Shown here: in pieces, positions 1-8,097 of the stretch
Position numbering within the stretch: the first letter of the stretch is position 1
Layout: every line of letters begins with the position of its first letter
Assembly (NCBI GenBank): GCA_028871345.1
Contig: JAGWNK010000002.1
Span: 204,111 to 268,110 of the forward strand
Reading direction: 5' to 3'
Origin: Alphaproteobacteria bacterium
GTDB lineage: Bacteria; Pseudomonadota; Alphaproteobacteria; Micropepsales; Micropepsaceae
DNA: 64,000 nucleotides
The notes under the pieces: model-generated
Database searches by the model: none
What the model was told of the DNA's origin: nothing
The model's input: only the letters and a program-made list of their open reading frames with translations
Translations under genes and position numbers: made by a program

Positions 1-1029
1 CATGGTCCGCTTGGCGATGCGATCCATTGCGCGCATCTGGAAGCCGTTGGAATAGACCAGATAGGACGGATCGATGAAGCGCAGGTCGACGCGGCCGGTC
101 TCGCGCTCGATGAAGGCGTGATAGCTTGTGATGGGCACGCCCTTCACCTTGCAGGCGAGCAGGCTCTCGAACGGAAGATTGTGGGCGTCGTCCGAGGCGA
201 TGACGATCTCGTCGATCGAAAGCCGTGTCGAGAGAAGCTCAAGGCTCTGCTGGGCGGGGTCGGCCTTCTTGTCGAGTGCGTCGGCTTCCTCCGGCTGAGC
301 GCAACGTTTGACGATTCCTTCGTCGATCACCACAAGCTGGACCTGCGACGAATAAGGCTCACGCGTCATCAGCGACAAGAGGTGCAGCGCACGTTCTCCG
401 CGGCCCAGGATCATGATGCGTCGCCGGAACCACTGCCGGTGCAGCATCGCAAAGAACACGTAGCGGCTGAGGATGAGACCGGTGAGCGACGCCCCCGCAC
501 TCACCAGCGAAATCGTGACGCAGCGGCTGATGCTCAGGTAGATGCGTTCGGTCGGATAGGCAAACGGCAGCGCGAAGTGAAGAATCACGAAGAAAGCCGC
601 CGCCCCCATGGCAACGACAATCGGCAGTCGGGCGATCGCGTTCTGCTTCGATACGATGGCGTCCTTGCGGAAGCATCCCATCGCGTAAAGGAAGATCATG
701 TCCGCAAAGAGCGCAAAGGCCGTGGCGAATGCCGTCTCGGACGGCCAGTGGGCGCCGAGCCTGCCGGCCGTACTCAACAGAATCCCAATGTTGAAGATCG
801 CCAGCGTGGACAAGTCGAACGCCGCGAGAACCTGAGTCGGCCTCGGTCGCAACCTGGAGCCCGCCGCCTTGTCTTTCTTGCGCACCGGCAGACGGCGCGG
901 AATCACCCATTGCCGCCGCTCCGAACGTCGCCAAGCGGCCTGCTCGGCGCTGATGAAGGCATCAGCGCTGCCCGCCGCGTTGGACGTCGTTGCGGCCCGC
1001 GGAAATACATCTGCGCCTTCGTGAATCAT
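1..1029 (-). CDS. Polyprenyl-phosphate glycosylphosphotransferase (sugar transferase), N-terminal part, cut by window edge
   Basis: This open frame is absent from the ORF track because its stop lies beyond the left edge; 343 codons are visible from an ATG at 1029. The protein begins MIHEGADVF, has a basic stretch near residues 40-60, then several hydrophobic segments (for example FDLSTLAIFNIGILL, FALFADMIFLYAM, LPIVVAMGAAAFFVIL). After these comes a Rossmann-like CoA_binding_3 region with RRRIMILGRGERAL and VIASDDAHNLPFESLL, ending near QMRAMDRIAKRTM. This is the N-terminal plan of WcaJ/UndPP-glucose phosphotransferases, which load the first sugar-1-phosphate of an exopolysaccharide repeat onto undecaprenyl phosphate at the inner membrane. 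The catalytic C-terminal transferase domain is outside the window, so the sugar specificity and intactness cannot be judged. Confidence is high for the family and low for the substrate. Confidence 0.85.
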   Translation of the reverse strand, partial: MIHEGADVFPRAATTSNAAGSADAFISAEQAAWRRSERRQWVIPRRLPVRKKDKAAGSRLRPRPTQVLAAFDLSTLAIFNIGILLSTAGRLGAHWPSETAFATAFALFADMIFLYAMGCFRKDAIVSKQNAIARLPIVVAMGAAAFFVILHFALPFAYPTERIYLSISRCVTISLVSAGASLTGLILSRYVFFAMLHRQWFRRRIMILGRGERALHLLSLMTREPYSSQVQLVVIDEGIVKRCAQPEEADALDKKADPAQQSLELLSTRLSIDEIVIASDDAHNLPFESLLACKVKGVPITSYHAFIERETGRVDLRFIDPSYLVYSNGFQMRAMDRIAKRTM

Positions 1030-1485
1030 GGGCCCCGCCCCACACCCATTCGGCAGCCATTAACTCATCGGCTGCAGCTTTATCCTATATAAACCCATTA
1101 TAAGAATAAGTTGCAACACAAACGTGCGTGCCAGCTCTGCTTTATTTGCCGCTTGGTAAACGTGCGTCAGTGCGTTGCGTGCGCAATGTGGCATGCACAA
1201 CGGCGGGGACGTGTGATTTTTCTGTGAGATGGCCTTGCGGAAAGTCAATCGCCGCAACGCGCCGCCGCCGTGTAGGGGTTAAAACGAATTCTATTCGGGC
1301 TTCCGGAAGGGTAGGGTTAACCCTATCGCGGCAAATCGTTATGAAAAAGCAAATAATGACTAGCCGCAATCACTGTTATGCGGGATGATCCGACTTGTGA
1401 TCCGTAAAAGTGGCAGTGCCGGTTTTACAGTTCGTTAAATTGCCGGTTGTTAGCGTGACAGCCTGGGCACCAAGGATGTGCAGTC
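1030..1485. other. Intergenic region with AT-rich candidate promoter for the sugar transferase
   Basis: This 456-base stretch between the sugar transferase and the small ORF holds no convincing gene; the short ORFs called here (1060-1257 and 1142-1369 minus, 1128-1388 plus) have no family resemblance. On the minus strand an exact TATAAT lies at 1102-1097, about 70 bases before the sugar-transferase start, in an AT-rich patch that also has a TATATA box; no good -35 is visible at 16-18 bases. The motif GGGTTAA occurs twice about 40 bases apart (near 1276 and 1315). No further structure is evident. Confidence 0.4.
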
Positions 1486-1659
1486 ATGACGCTTCTCATC
1501 GCACTCGGCATCTGGGTTCTGGTTTCCGCGGCATTCACACCGCTGATCGGCTATTTCCTCAGTGAAGCCGCGCAACGTGCGGAAGACAGCGGCGCCATCG
1601 CACATTACGGCGCCGTGGAGATGCTCGAGGCCCGCCGCGGCATGGAGCCCCGGGCCTGA
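1486..1659 (+). CDS. Small single-pass membrane protein, 57 aa, unknown function
   Basis: An ORF too short for the track, starting ATG at 1486 with AAGGAT a few bases upstream and ending TGA at 1657-1659. The product begins MTLLIALGIWVLVSAAFTPLIGYFL, one hydrophobic helix of about 20 residues, followed by a polar tail (EAAQRAEDSGAIAHYGAVEMLEARRG). The composition, high GC third positions and a recognisable Shine-Dalgarno support coding. No family is recognised. It lies alone upstream of galE, 151 bases away, and may be transcribed separately. Confidence 0.5.
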   Translation: MTLLIALGIWVLVSAAFTPLIGYFLSEAAQRAEDSGAIAHYGAVEMLEARRGMEPRA

Positions 1660-1810
1660 ACGCCTGAGCGTCTTACCCTGACCGCCCCTCTCCGGGCACC
1701 ATCGCTTCGAGTCGCGCGCCTGCGTAACGCCGGCGCGCTATCGTTATCTGCGTGACGTCGGCGCGCCGATGGCGGTATAGGCATGCGCGCAAATTGGCGG
1801 TGCGGGAACG

Positions 1811-2788
1811 ATGACAGTCCTGGTGACCGGCGGAGCCGGATATATCGGCAGCCACATGACTTACGGCCTGGTCGATCGCGGCGAGAAGGTCGTCGTGCTC
1901 GACAACCTTTCGACCGGAGTGCGCTCGCTCATCAGCGAGCAGGCGACCTTCGTGGCCGGCGACGTCTCCGACCAGTCGCTGGTCCGCCGCCTGATGCGGG
2001 AACATGACATCGACGCCGTCATCCACTTCGCCGGTTCGATCGTGGTTCCCGAATCCGTGGAACAGCCGCTGCGCTACTACGCCAACAACACCGTGGCCTC
2101 GCGCGCACTGATCGAATCCTGCGTCGAGGAAGGCGTCCGGAACTTCGTGTTCTCCTCGACGGCCGCGGTATACGGCATTCCCGATGCGTCCATGGTCACC
2201 GAGCAAACGCCGAAGGAACCGATCAATCCTTACGGCCGGTCCAAGCTGATGACCGAATGGATGCTGCAGGACGCGGCGAAGGCTCACGACTTCCATTATG
2301 TGGCGCTGCGCTATTTCAACGTGGCGGGCGCCGATCCCAAAGGACGCACCGGACAGTCCACACCGCGCGCCACGCATCTGATCAAACGGGCCTGCCAGGC
2401 CGCGCTGGGCCGCGTTCCCGCGCTCGACATCTTCGGAACGGACTATCCGACGCCCGACGGCACCGGCGTACGCGATTATATCCACGTCTCCGACCTGATC
2501 GCGGCGCATCTGCTGGCGCTCGACGCGCTGCGGGCCGGCACCAAGGCCGAGATCTTCAATTGCGGCTATGGGCGCGGCCTTTCGGTGCGCGAGATCATCA
2601 AAGCCGTCGAGAAGGTGACGGGCCATCCCCTGCCGGTCCGGGAAGGCGCGCGCCGCGCGGGCGATCCGCCGATGCTGGTCGCCGATTCCGCCAAGCTGAA
2701 ACGCACGCTTTGCTGGACGCCGAAATACGACGACATCAACATCATCGTCAGCTCGGCCTATGCCTGGGAAAAGCGGTTCAATTCGTGA
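1811..2788 (+). CDS. galE: UDP-glucose 4-epimerase
   Basis: The 325-residue product interconverts UDP-glucose and UDP-galactose in the cytoplasm, feeding surface polysaccharide synthesis. The N-terminal NAD-binding motif GGAGYIG occurs at residues 7-13, Ser/Thr of the active site lies in FSSTAAVYG, and the catalytic pair is in YGRSK (YxxxK). NPYGRSK, RYFNVAGAD and the C-terminal RAGDPP motif are all typical of GalE, and the length matches the family (about 330 residues). The start ATG is preceded by GGGAAC. Its 3' end overlaps the convergent neighbour by 11 bases. Presence beside a sugar transferase suggests a role in exopolysaccharide precursor supply, but that link is inferred. Confidence 0.93.
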   Translation: MTVLVTGGAGYIGSHMTYGLVDRGEKVVVLDNLSTGVRSLISEQATFVAGDVSDQSLVRRLMREHDIDAVIHFAGSIVVPESVEQPLRYYANNTVASRALIESCVEEGVRNFVFSSTAAVYGIPDASMVTEQTPKEPINPYGRSKLMTEWMLQDAAKAHDFHYVALRYFNVAGADPKGRTGQSTPRATHLIKRACQAALGRVPALDIFGTDYPTPDGTGVRDYIHVSDLIAAHLLALDALRAGTKAEIFNCGYGRGLSVREIIKAVEKVTGHPLPVREGARRAGDPPMLVADSAKLKRTLCWTPKYDDINIIVSSAYAWEKRFNS

Positions 2789-3299
2789 CCGATCCCAGCT
2801 GCGCGATGCCGACGACGTAGTTCTTGCCGTATTTCTTCGCGCATTTCGGGCAGGTCGTGTAATAGAAATAGAGCCTGCCCATCTGCCGACCGCGATAGGC
2901 GACGATCTGCTTCATTTCGCGCGCCCACTCGGGCGCCTTGCTGTAAGGTCCCTCGAAGACATGAGTCAGGAAATCGCCGGTGAGCTTAATGTTCTCGGCA
3001 CCGGGGACGTCGTGCTCGACGGAGAAGTAATGCTCCCCATGCCACATTGCTGACTCGTCGGACATGACGATGAATTCGTTGCCGTCGGCGTGAGCGTCCC
3101 TGATCGCCCGCCAGGTGCGCTTGAACATCGAACCCACGTCGAGGGGGATATGGAAGGCGCTATGTGTCCTCGTGTGCACGAATGCCTTGTCGCGGAAATG
3201 AAACTCCTGATCGTCCCACCCGTTCGGTTCAAATCGCGGACAGCAGCAGCCCGGCTCCACCTTCGTCCAATCCGTGGCCGGGACGTGGTTGGTTTCCAT
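2778..3299 (-). CDS. Conserved protein of unknown function (often labelled 'hydrolase'), CPKC motif
   Basis: The 173-residue product has no signal peptide or membrane segment. It carries a Cys-Cys-Cys cluster near the N-terminus (VEPGCCCPRFEP), an aromatic-rich middle, and a C-terminal TTCPKCAKKYGKNYVV containing a CxxC pair that could bind metal. I recognise the overall pattern from alphaproteobacterial proteins that databases label simply hydrolase, but I know of no demonstrated activity and the label should not be taken as function. It converges on galE with an 11-base 3' overlap. Start ATG at 3299 fits the conserved N-terminus (xTDWTKVEPGCC). Confidence 0.65.
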   Translation of the reverse strand: METNHVPATDWTKVEPGCCCPRFEPNGWDDQEFHFRDKAFVHTRTHSAFHIPLDVGSMFKRTWRAIRDAHADGNEFIVMSDESAMWHGEHYFSVEHDVPGAENIKLTGDFLTHVFEGPYSKAPEWAREMKQIVAYRGRQMGRLYFYYTTCPKCAKKYGKNYVVGIAQLGSVTN

Positions 3300-3337
3300 C
3301 GCGCTCGCCCTTCACGAAGCAGCGCCGAGTATATGCC

Positions 3338-4705
3338 TCAGAGATAGCGCGTGACCTGGAAAATCACGTTTGCCGCGCCTGGCAAACTGCCCCACTCGCT
3401 ACGGGCGCCGCCGAATGTGCCCCCGGCATATGCGGCGATGCTCCAGCTGTCGGAGGCGTCGTAGCCGGCAGAGATCTGGGCCGTGGTCGAGCCGTCGCGC
3501 AGATCGGCGAGCACAAAGGCGCTGAGACCGAGATGCAGAATGAATGCGTCATCCCACGACACCCGCGCGAAGGCCTGGTGGCGGCTCATCGGCTCCTGCT
3601 GATCCGACGCATAAGCGCGGATGTACCAGAGCCCGGGCGCCGCTGCGGGATCGGCCGCACCGATGGCAAACCAGTCGTGCCAGTCCCGACCGGAGAAGCC
3701 GGCCTGATGGAACTCGTACTCCAAGCTGACCGTGACCTTGTTCTCGCCGGTCCAATAGGCGCCGACGGCCAGGTCATTCTGGAACGTCGACGTGGTCCTC
3801 GTCGGCGGCAGCGCGGCCATCGCCGCCGGCAACGACCCCGTCGCCTTGCCGAAAGCGATCGCCCGGGCGATCAGATCAGGAGCTGTTCCGCCGGCCCACT
3901 CGCCATAGGCGACGATGCTCTGGCCGACGAGATGGGAGGCGTTGAGTCCGAATTTGGTGCGACCGCCCTCATGATAGATCAACGCCTGCGGATCCCAGTC
4001 GCCCACATCGAGACTCAAGGTGGCGAGGAAGCGATCCGAACCGTTGGTCTGGCCGAACCCCGGATCGATCCAGTCGCCGGTGGCGGTGAGCGGCGTCGGC
4101 GTGCGCAGCTTTGGAGCGTAATCCAGCGACAGCGCGCCGCTGCCCCAGATCGTCTGGCCGCGAAACATCACGGTACCGAGACGGTTGGCCCGCAACGCCG
4201 AGGGATCGGCGGAGGACTGTGCCACGCGGGTGCGCGTCTTGAAGAAGTCTGTCGGGTTGAAGCCGAAGGCGATCCCGTTGCGCACGTTGATGCGCCCAGC
4301 TTCGAGATAGGTGTCGGGCGCTGGCTCCCACGTGACATAGCCCTCGCGAAAATCGTTGCGCACCGCATCGACCGGAAAGCGTGTACCTTCGGCGAAGCCG
4401 ACATCGAACCGGTCGCTGAAGCTTACGGTCAGATCGTCGGACAACGCCCATTGATCGAGCGCATCGAGGCTGGTGCGGTTCGCCCAGGTAGAGGCACGCG
4501 GCACGGGATAAGGCACCGCGAAGGTGCCGCGCCAGGATGACAGCGAGAAGGCGTCTTCCAGGAAATACTTGCCGTGCGAAGGCGCCGACTGCGAAGGAGA
4601 CGCCGGATTCTCGACGCTCGACGGTATGCGATTGAGATCGCTGTCCTCCTGCGCGATGGCCGGCGCGGCGGCGCACATCAAGGCGAGGAGGATCGCGGAA
4701 CGCAT
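3338..4705 (-). CDS. Outer-membrane beta-barrel protein of the ABC envelope operon
   Basis: The track ORF (716 aa) starts far too early in the shadow of the preceding gene; the real start is the ATG at 4705, which overlaps the TGA of the LolA-like gene as ATGA. The 455-residue product opens with a signal peptide (MRSAILLALMCAAAPAIAQ) and then shows alternating amphipathic strands rich in aromatic residues (for example LTVSFSDRFDVGFAEG, YLEAGRINVRNGIAFGFNP) and ends in an aromatic-hydrophobic strand (NVIFQVTRYL), the usual outer-membrane barrel pattern. It resembles alginate-export/DUF1302-like barrels paired with LolA-like proteins. Last of four genes with the ABC ATPase, permease and LolA-like protein; its probable role is receiving cargo at the outer membrane, which is inference from context. 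Confidence 0.72.
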   Translation of the reverse strand: MRSAILLALMCAAAPAIAQEDSDLNRIPSSVENPASPSQSAPSHGKYFLEDAFSLSSWRGTFAVPYPVPRASTWANRTSLDALDQWALSDDLTVSFSDRFDVGFAEGTRFPVDAVRNDFREGYVTWEPAPDTYLEAGRINVRNGIAFGFNPTDFFKTRTRVAQSSADPSALRANRLGTVMFRGQTIWGSGALSLDYAPKLRTPTPLTATGDWIDPGFGQTNGSDRFLATLSLDVGDWDPQALIYHEGGRTKFGLNASHLVGQSIVAYGEWAGGTAPDLIARAIAFGKATGSLPAAMAALPPTRTTSTFQNDLAVGAYWTGENKVTVSLEYEFHQAGFSGRDWHDWFAIGAADPAAAPGLWYIRAYASDQQEPMSRHQAFARVSWDDAFILHLGLSAFVLADLRDGSTTAQISAGYDASDSWSIAAYAGGTFGGARSEWGSLPGAANVIFQVTRYL

Positions 4706-5481
4706 CAGTCGGCCTTGATATAGGGCAGATAGTCCCTCTGGAACCAGGCGTCTGGGATGTCCTGGGCGCGCATGTCGGAAGTCGTCATGGTGGTGACGAG
4801 ATTCTGATCGACGGCATCGATGATGATCGTCTCGGTGTCGCGCAGGCCCCCCAACATCATCGCCGGCTTGTGGAAGTAGGCGATCTTCAGAAGCCTGCCG
4901 CTGTCGGAATAGAACTTGCCCTTGACGGCACGGTTGGTGCCCTTTTCCACCCAATATTCCACACGGCTGTAGACCGCCTCGTCGCCGGCCGCTTCGAGGT
5001 CGAGATGCCAGCAATCGCGCTCCCTGTGGTCGGCATCCTTCAGCTTCTCCTCGCCGACGAGCGAGGCCTTGTAGTCCCGCGCCAGATTGACGGTCACGAC
5101 GTCGCCGTCGGAAGCCTGCCCCATCAGCCGTTGCTGCGGCGAGATGCGGACGCTCGCCTTGGATGAAGGATCGTAGAACCACATATTGCTGCCGTTCATC
5201 AGTACCATCTTGCCGACATCGCGCGCGGGCTCGGCATAGCGAACGACGTTGTCGAACTGCTGTGTCTGCCGGTTCTCGCGCGCATAGACCACCAGGACGG
5301 AGCGGTTGCGCGCCTGGCCGTTGATGTACTCGATGAGCGTTGTGGTGACGCGGAAGGGCTGGCCGGGATTGCGGATCTTGTCGACGGCGGCGATGACGTC
5401 CTGGGCATTGGGCTGCGCCCCGGCGCGCGCGCCGGTGAAGAGCAACAGCGCGACGGCAAGGCCGGCCAACAGATTCTTCAT
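4705..5481 (-). CDS. LolA-like periplasmic outer-membrane lipoprotein-sorting protein
   Basis: The real start is the ATG at 5481 (MKNLLAGLAVALLLF), preceded by AGAGG; the track adds 44 residues from the upstream gene's frame. The 258-residue product has a signal peptide ending near GARAGAQ, followed by a half-barrel LolA-like fold typical of the LolA_like family: IEYINGQARNRSVLVVYARE, VRYAEPARDVGKMVLM, MWFYDPSSKASVRISPQQRLMGQASDGDV and a C-terminal YFHKPAMMLGGLRDTETII. Family members carry lipidated or lipid cargo across the periplasm. It lies 10 bases downstream of the permease and overlaps the barrel gene by one base, implying translational coupling. Specific cargo is unknown. Confidence 0.82.
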   Translation of the reverse strand: MKNLLAGLAVALLLFTGARAGAQPNAQDVIAAVDKIRNPGQPFRVTTTLIEYINGQARNRSVLVVYARENRQTQQFDNVVRYAEPARDVGKMVLMNGSNMWFYDPSSKASVRISPQQRLMGQASDGDVVTVNLARDYKASLVGEEKLKDADHRERDCWHLDLEAAGDEAVYSRVEYWVEKGTNRAVKGKFYSDSGRLLKIAYFHKPAMMLGGLRDTETIIIDAVDQNLVTTMTTSDMRAQDIPDAWFQRDYLPYIKAD

Positions 5482-5491
5482 CACACACCTC

Positions 5492-6916
5492 TCAGACATG
5501 ACGCAGGGCGTCCACGACAGGCATCTTGGCCGCCCGGTTGGCCGGAACCAATGCGGCGATCGTCGCCATGAAGAGCAGGCCGAGCCAAACCCCCGCCAGG
5601 AGCTTGCCCACACCTTCCGTGAGAACGACCAGCGGCACCGGGTTGGCCTGTCCTGGCGGGGTATAGGTGATGCCGAGGCTGTTGAACCAGGTGGCGATGA
5701 ACCACGCCAGGATGAGCCCCGCAGTGGCGCCGATGGCGCCCAGCATCCAGCCTTCGACCAGGAATTGCCGGCGGATGCCGCTGCGCCGCACGCCCATCGC
5801 GCGCGCCGTGCCGATCTCGTTTGTCCGTTCCATCACGCTCATGCTCATGGTGTTGATCACGGTGAACAGCACGATCACGCCGATGATCACCGAGATGAAG
5901 GTGAAGATCGCGCCCATGAAGCCGACGATCTGCACGTATTGGGGCGTCAACTCCTTGAAGTCGTGGATCTCGAGCGGCAGGCCGTGCCGGGCGAACAGGA
6001 CGTTCAGGCGCGCCTGCGCCTTCGCGAGGTCTTCGGTGCGGTGAAGCTGAACCTGGATGCCGATCGCCTTGGGCTTGCCGCGGCCGTACAACAATTGCTG
6101 CGCCAGCTTGATGTTCATGCCGACATAAGCGTCGTCGAGCTCCTTGTAGCCCTGGTTGAACGCCTTGTTGACGTAGAAGGTGACGACGTTGGGGGCACCT
6201 TCCGCCGTCGCCCCCAGAAGATCGATGCGCGGAGGGCCGTCGTCCTTCGGAGCGGCCCGCGGACCGAGATCGCCCGCCGCCAGCTCGGCGACCCCCGACG
6301 GCGCCGGCGGCGCGCCTGCGATGACCTCGGCCTTGGCCTTGGGCGGCGACGGACAGTTGGGGATCTTCAGCGGCCCGCAAAGCCCTAGCACGCGCGCCAG
6401 GCCGATGCCGACGATGCCATGGTTCTCGTCGCCGTCGCTGACGCCCAGGGTCTGAAGGCGGTATCCGGTCAACCTGTGATACACGTCGAGGATGCCGTAT
6501 TCGTCCCAATGGATCATCTTCCAACGGTCGGACGGCACGAAGCCGACACCCAGGAAGGTCTTCGAGGTGTCGATGGAGAAATTGCCGGCGATGCCGAACA
6601 GCGACACCGTGGGCGTCACCACGTTCACCATGGGCTTGAGCACGGGGTCATTCCGGATCAGGCGCATGACGGACTCGTAGTCGTCGATGCTGTAGGCCGA
6701 CGGATTGCCCGAACCGAAATCGAAATAACCCTTGTGGTAGACGGTCATGTGGCCGTTGCTGCGGATGGCGCCGGACTCCAGCCCGAGCATGATGAACGCC
6801 ACATACTCGCCGAACAGGATCATGGCGATGGCGCCGACTGCGATGGCGCAGGCGGTCATCAGGGAGCGACGGCCATTGCGCAGGATGTTCCGGAAGGCGA
6901 TCTTGACCAGCATCAT
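5492..6916 (-). CDS. FtsX/MacB-type ABC transporter permease
   Basis: The 474-residue product has the LolC/MacB plan: an N-terminal transmembrane helix (RRSLMTACAIAVGAIAMILFG), a large periplasmic domain of about 270 residues and a C-terminal FtsX domain with three helices (IFTFISVIIGVIVLFTVINTMSM, GAIGATAGLILAWFIATWF, AGVWLGLLFMATIAALVPA). The conserved MxMSVMERTNEIGTARAMG and final PVVDALRHV are typical coupling and end motifs. A Pro/Ala-rich loop (about residues 185-230) interrupts the periplasmic domain. The start MM overlaps the ATPase stop by four bases (ATGATG over TGA). It would form the membrane part of an exporter or lipid extractor with the ATPase. Confidence 0.88.
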   Translation of the reverse strand: MMLVKIAFRNILRNGRRSLMTACAIAVGAIAMILFGEYVAFIMLGLESGAIRSNGHMTVYHKGYFDFGSGNPSAYSIDDYESVMRLIRNDPVLKPMVNVVTPTVSLFGIAGNFSIDTSKTFLGVGFVPSDRWKMIHWDEYGILDVYHRLTGYRLQTLGVSDGDENHGIVGIGLARVLGLCGPLKIPNCPSPPKAKAEVIAGAPPAPSGVAELAAGDLGPRAAPKDDGPPRIDLLGATAEGAPNVVTFYVNKAFNQGYKELDDAYVGMNIKLAQQLLYGRGKPKAIGIQVQLHRTEDLAKAQARLNVLFARHGLPLEIHDFKELTPQYVQIVGFMGAIFTFISVIIGVIVLFTVINTMSMSVMERTNEIGTARAMGVRRSGIRRQFLVEGWMLGAIGATAGLILAWFIATWFNSLGITYTPPGQANPVPLVVLTEGVGKLLAGVWLGLLFMATIAALVPANRAAKMPVVDALRHV

Positions 6917-7626
6917 TGTCCGTTCTCCCGGCGATGGTCGACCAGCGCGCCGTCTCGGATGACGAAGGTTTCCTCGGCGTGGGAGATGAGCTGGGGGTCG
7001 TGCGAGGCGAAGATGAAGCTGACCTTCTGCTCGTGCTGCATCTTGCGCATCAAATCGATGATCTGCGCGCCGGTCTGCGTGTCGAGATTCGCGGTCGGCT
7101 CGTCGGCCAGGACGATCTCTGGATGCTTGACGAGAGCGCGCGCGATGGCCACGCGCTGCTTCTGGCCGCCCGACAGCTGGTTGGGGCGCTGCCGCCGCTG
7201 CTCGGCGAGACCCACCGCCTCCAGCAGCGCCATCGTCCGCTCCCGCCGTTCGGCGGCCGACATGCCGAGGAGGAGCAGCGGATACTCGACATTCTCGTAC
7301 GCGGAAAGCACCGGATAGAGGCTGAAGCTCTGGAAGATGAAGGCGATGTTCCTGGCGCGGAAGTCGGTGACCTGATTGTCCGACAGCCTGGCGACATCCT
7401 GCCCCGCCACCTCAACATGGCCCTGCGAAGCCGTGTCGATGCAGCCGATGAGATTGAGCAGCGTCGTCTTTCCCGAGCCCGACGGTCCCACGATCATGGC
7501 AAAGCGCCGGCGCGGGATTTCCAGGCTGATGCCGCTGATGGCGGTGACCTTCAGGCCGTCGCCGTTATAGGTCTTGACGACATTCCGCAGTCGGACGACC
7601 GGCCCTTCGGACCCGGCGGCTTCCAT
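6913..7626 (-). CDS. LolD/MacB-type ABC transporter ATP-binding protein
   Basis: The 237-residue ATPase contains Walker A GPSGSGKT, the Q-loop FIFQSFSLYP, signature LSGGQ, Walker B IVLADEP and the H-loop FASHD. It belongs to the LolD/MacB class that powers FtsX-type permeases without transporting substrate across a pore. I prefer the ATG at 7626 (MEAAGSEG), which has GGAGGG seven bases upstream; the track start at 7647 is a GTG with no ribosome-binding site. First gene of a four-gene operon with tight or overlapping junctions. It is about 110 bases downstream of a promoter covered by a palindrome, so the whole operon is probably repressor-controlled. Confidence 0.9.
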   Translation of the reverse strand: MEAAGSEGPVVRLRNVVKTYNGDGLKVTAISGISLEIPRRRFAMIVGPSGSGKTTLLNLIGCIDTASQGHVEVAGQDVARLSDNQVTDFRARNIAFIFQSFSLYPVLSAYENVEYPLLLLGMSAAERRERTMALLEAVGLAEQRRQRPNQLSGGQKQRVAIARALVKHPEIVLADEPTANLDTQTGAQIIDLMRKMQHEQKVSFIFASHDPQLISHAEETFVIRDGALVDHRRENGQ

Positions 7627-7721
7627 GGCATTGCCCTCCACTTCCACGCTCGAATACTCGCAAAACCGTTGTGGTTTCTTCGTGACGTCCAGCTCCCAAA
7701 ACCGGGCGCATAGCCCTTAAA

Positions 7722-7765
7722 TAGATTACTCTACGTAGTAGAGTATTCTACACCTCCTGTGTCAA
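7722..7765 (-). promoter_or_regulatory. Promoter with overlapping 29-bp palindromic operator for the ABC/LolA-like operon
   Basis: Reading the minus strand, TTGACA (7765-7760) is followed after 17 bases by TCTACT (7742-7737), a reasonable sigma70-type promoter. Over the -10 lies TAGATTACTCTAC-GTA-GTAGAGTATTCTA (7722-7750 on plus): 13-base arms with 12 of 13 positions complementary and a 3-base spacer. Symmetry, length and placement are what is expected of a TetR- or MarR-like repressor site. No such regulator gene is in the window, so the protein that binds it is unknown. Confidence 0.72.
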
Positions 7766-8097
7766 TCACCGGCTCACTCACTGCCTGTCTTTGTCGTACT
7801 GTGTAAATTAAAACGATAAATGTACGTTGTAAAGCAAAAAATCGAGAGTGACCTTCTTTGTCGCAGGAAGCGTGTGCGGCCACGTGGTCACTTCCGCGGA
7901 GGCTCTCGTGAACCGAACCTCGTTGGCAAATACCTTTTGTGAAGCGTCGAGTCTGTATCCGCGCACTGGCACCCAGAAGACGGGCCGGAAACACATGGCC
8001 GACTTGCGCATGTCCAGACGACCGCCGGCTCGGCATCTGTCAGCGCCGACGCGCGAACTGAAATGCTCCCGCGCAGCATCTAAGGAATGTCGCTTCC
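7766..8097. other. Intergenic region, no recognisable gene
   Basis: About 330 bases separate the operon promoter from the PAS-protein gene. ORFs called here (7848-8111 plus, 7808-8011 and 7731-8036 minus) give low-complexity or Arg/Ser-rich products with no family signal, so I treat it as non-coding. An AT-rich patch near 7800-7845 (taaattaaaacgataaatgt) may hold a promoter for the downstream plus-strand gene. Nothing else is seen. Confidence 0.4.

Noticed and set aside
118-1092. 324-aa plus-strand ORF at the left edge
   Set aside because: Antisense to the sugar transferase, whose transmembrane and Rossmann segments are clear on the minus strand.
1430-1460. Possible CtrA site (TTAA...TTAG) before the small ORF
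   Set aside because: Spacing is 11 bases, not the 7 expected for CtrA half-sites.
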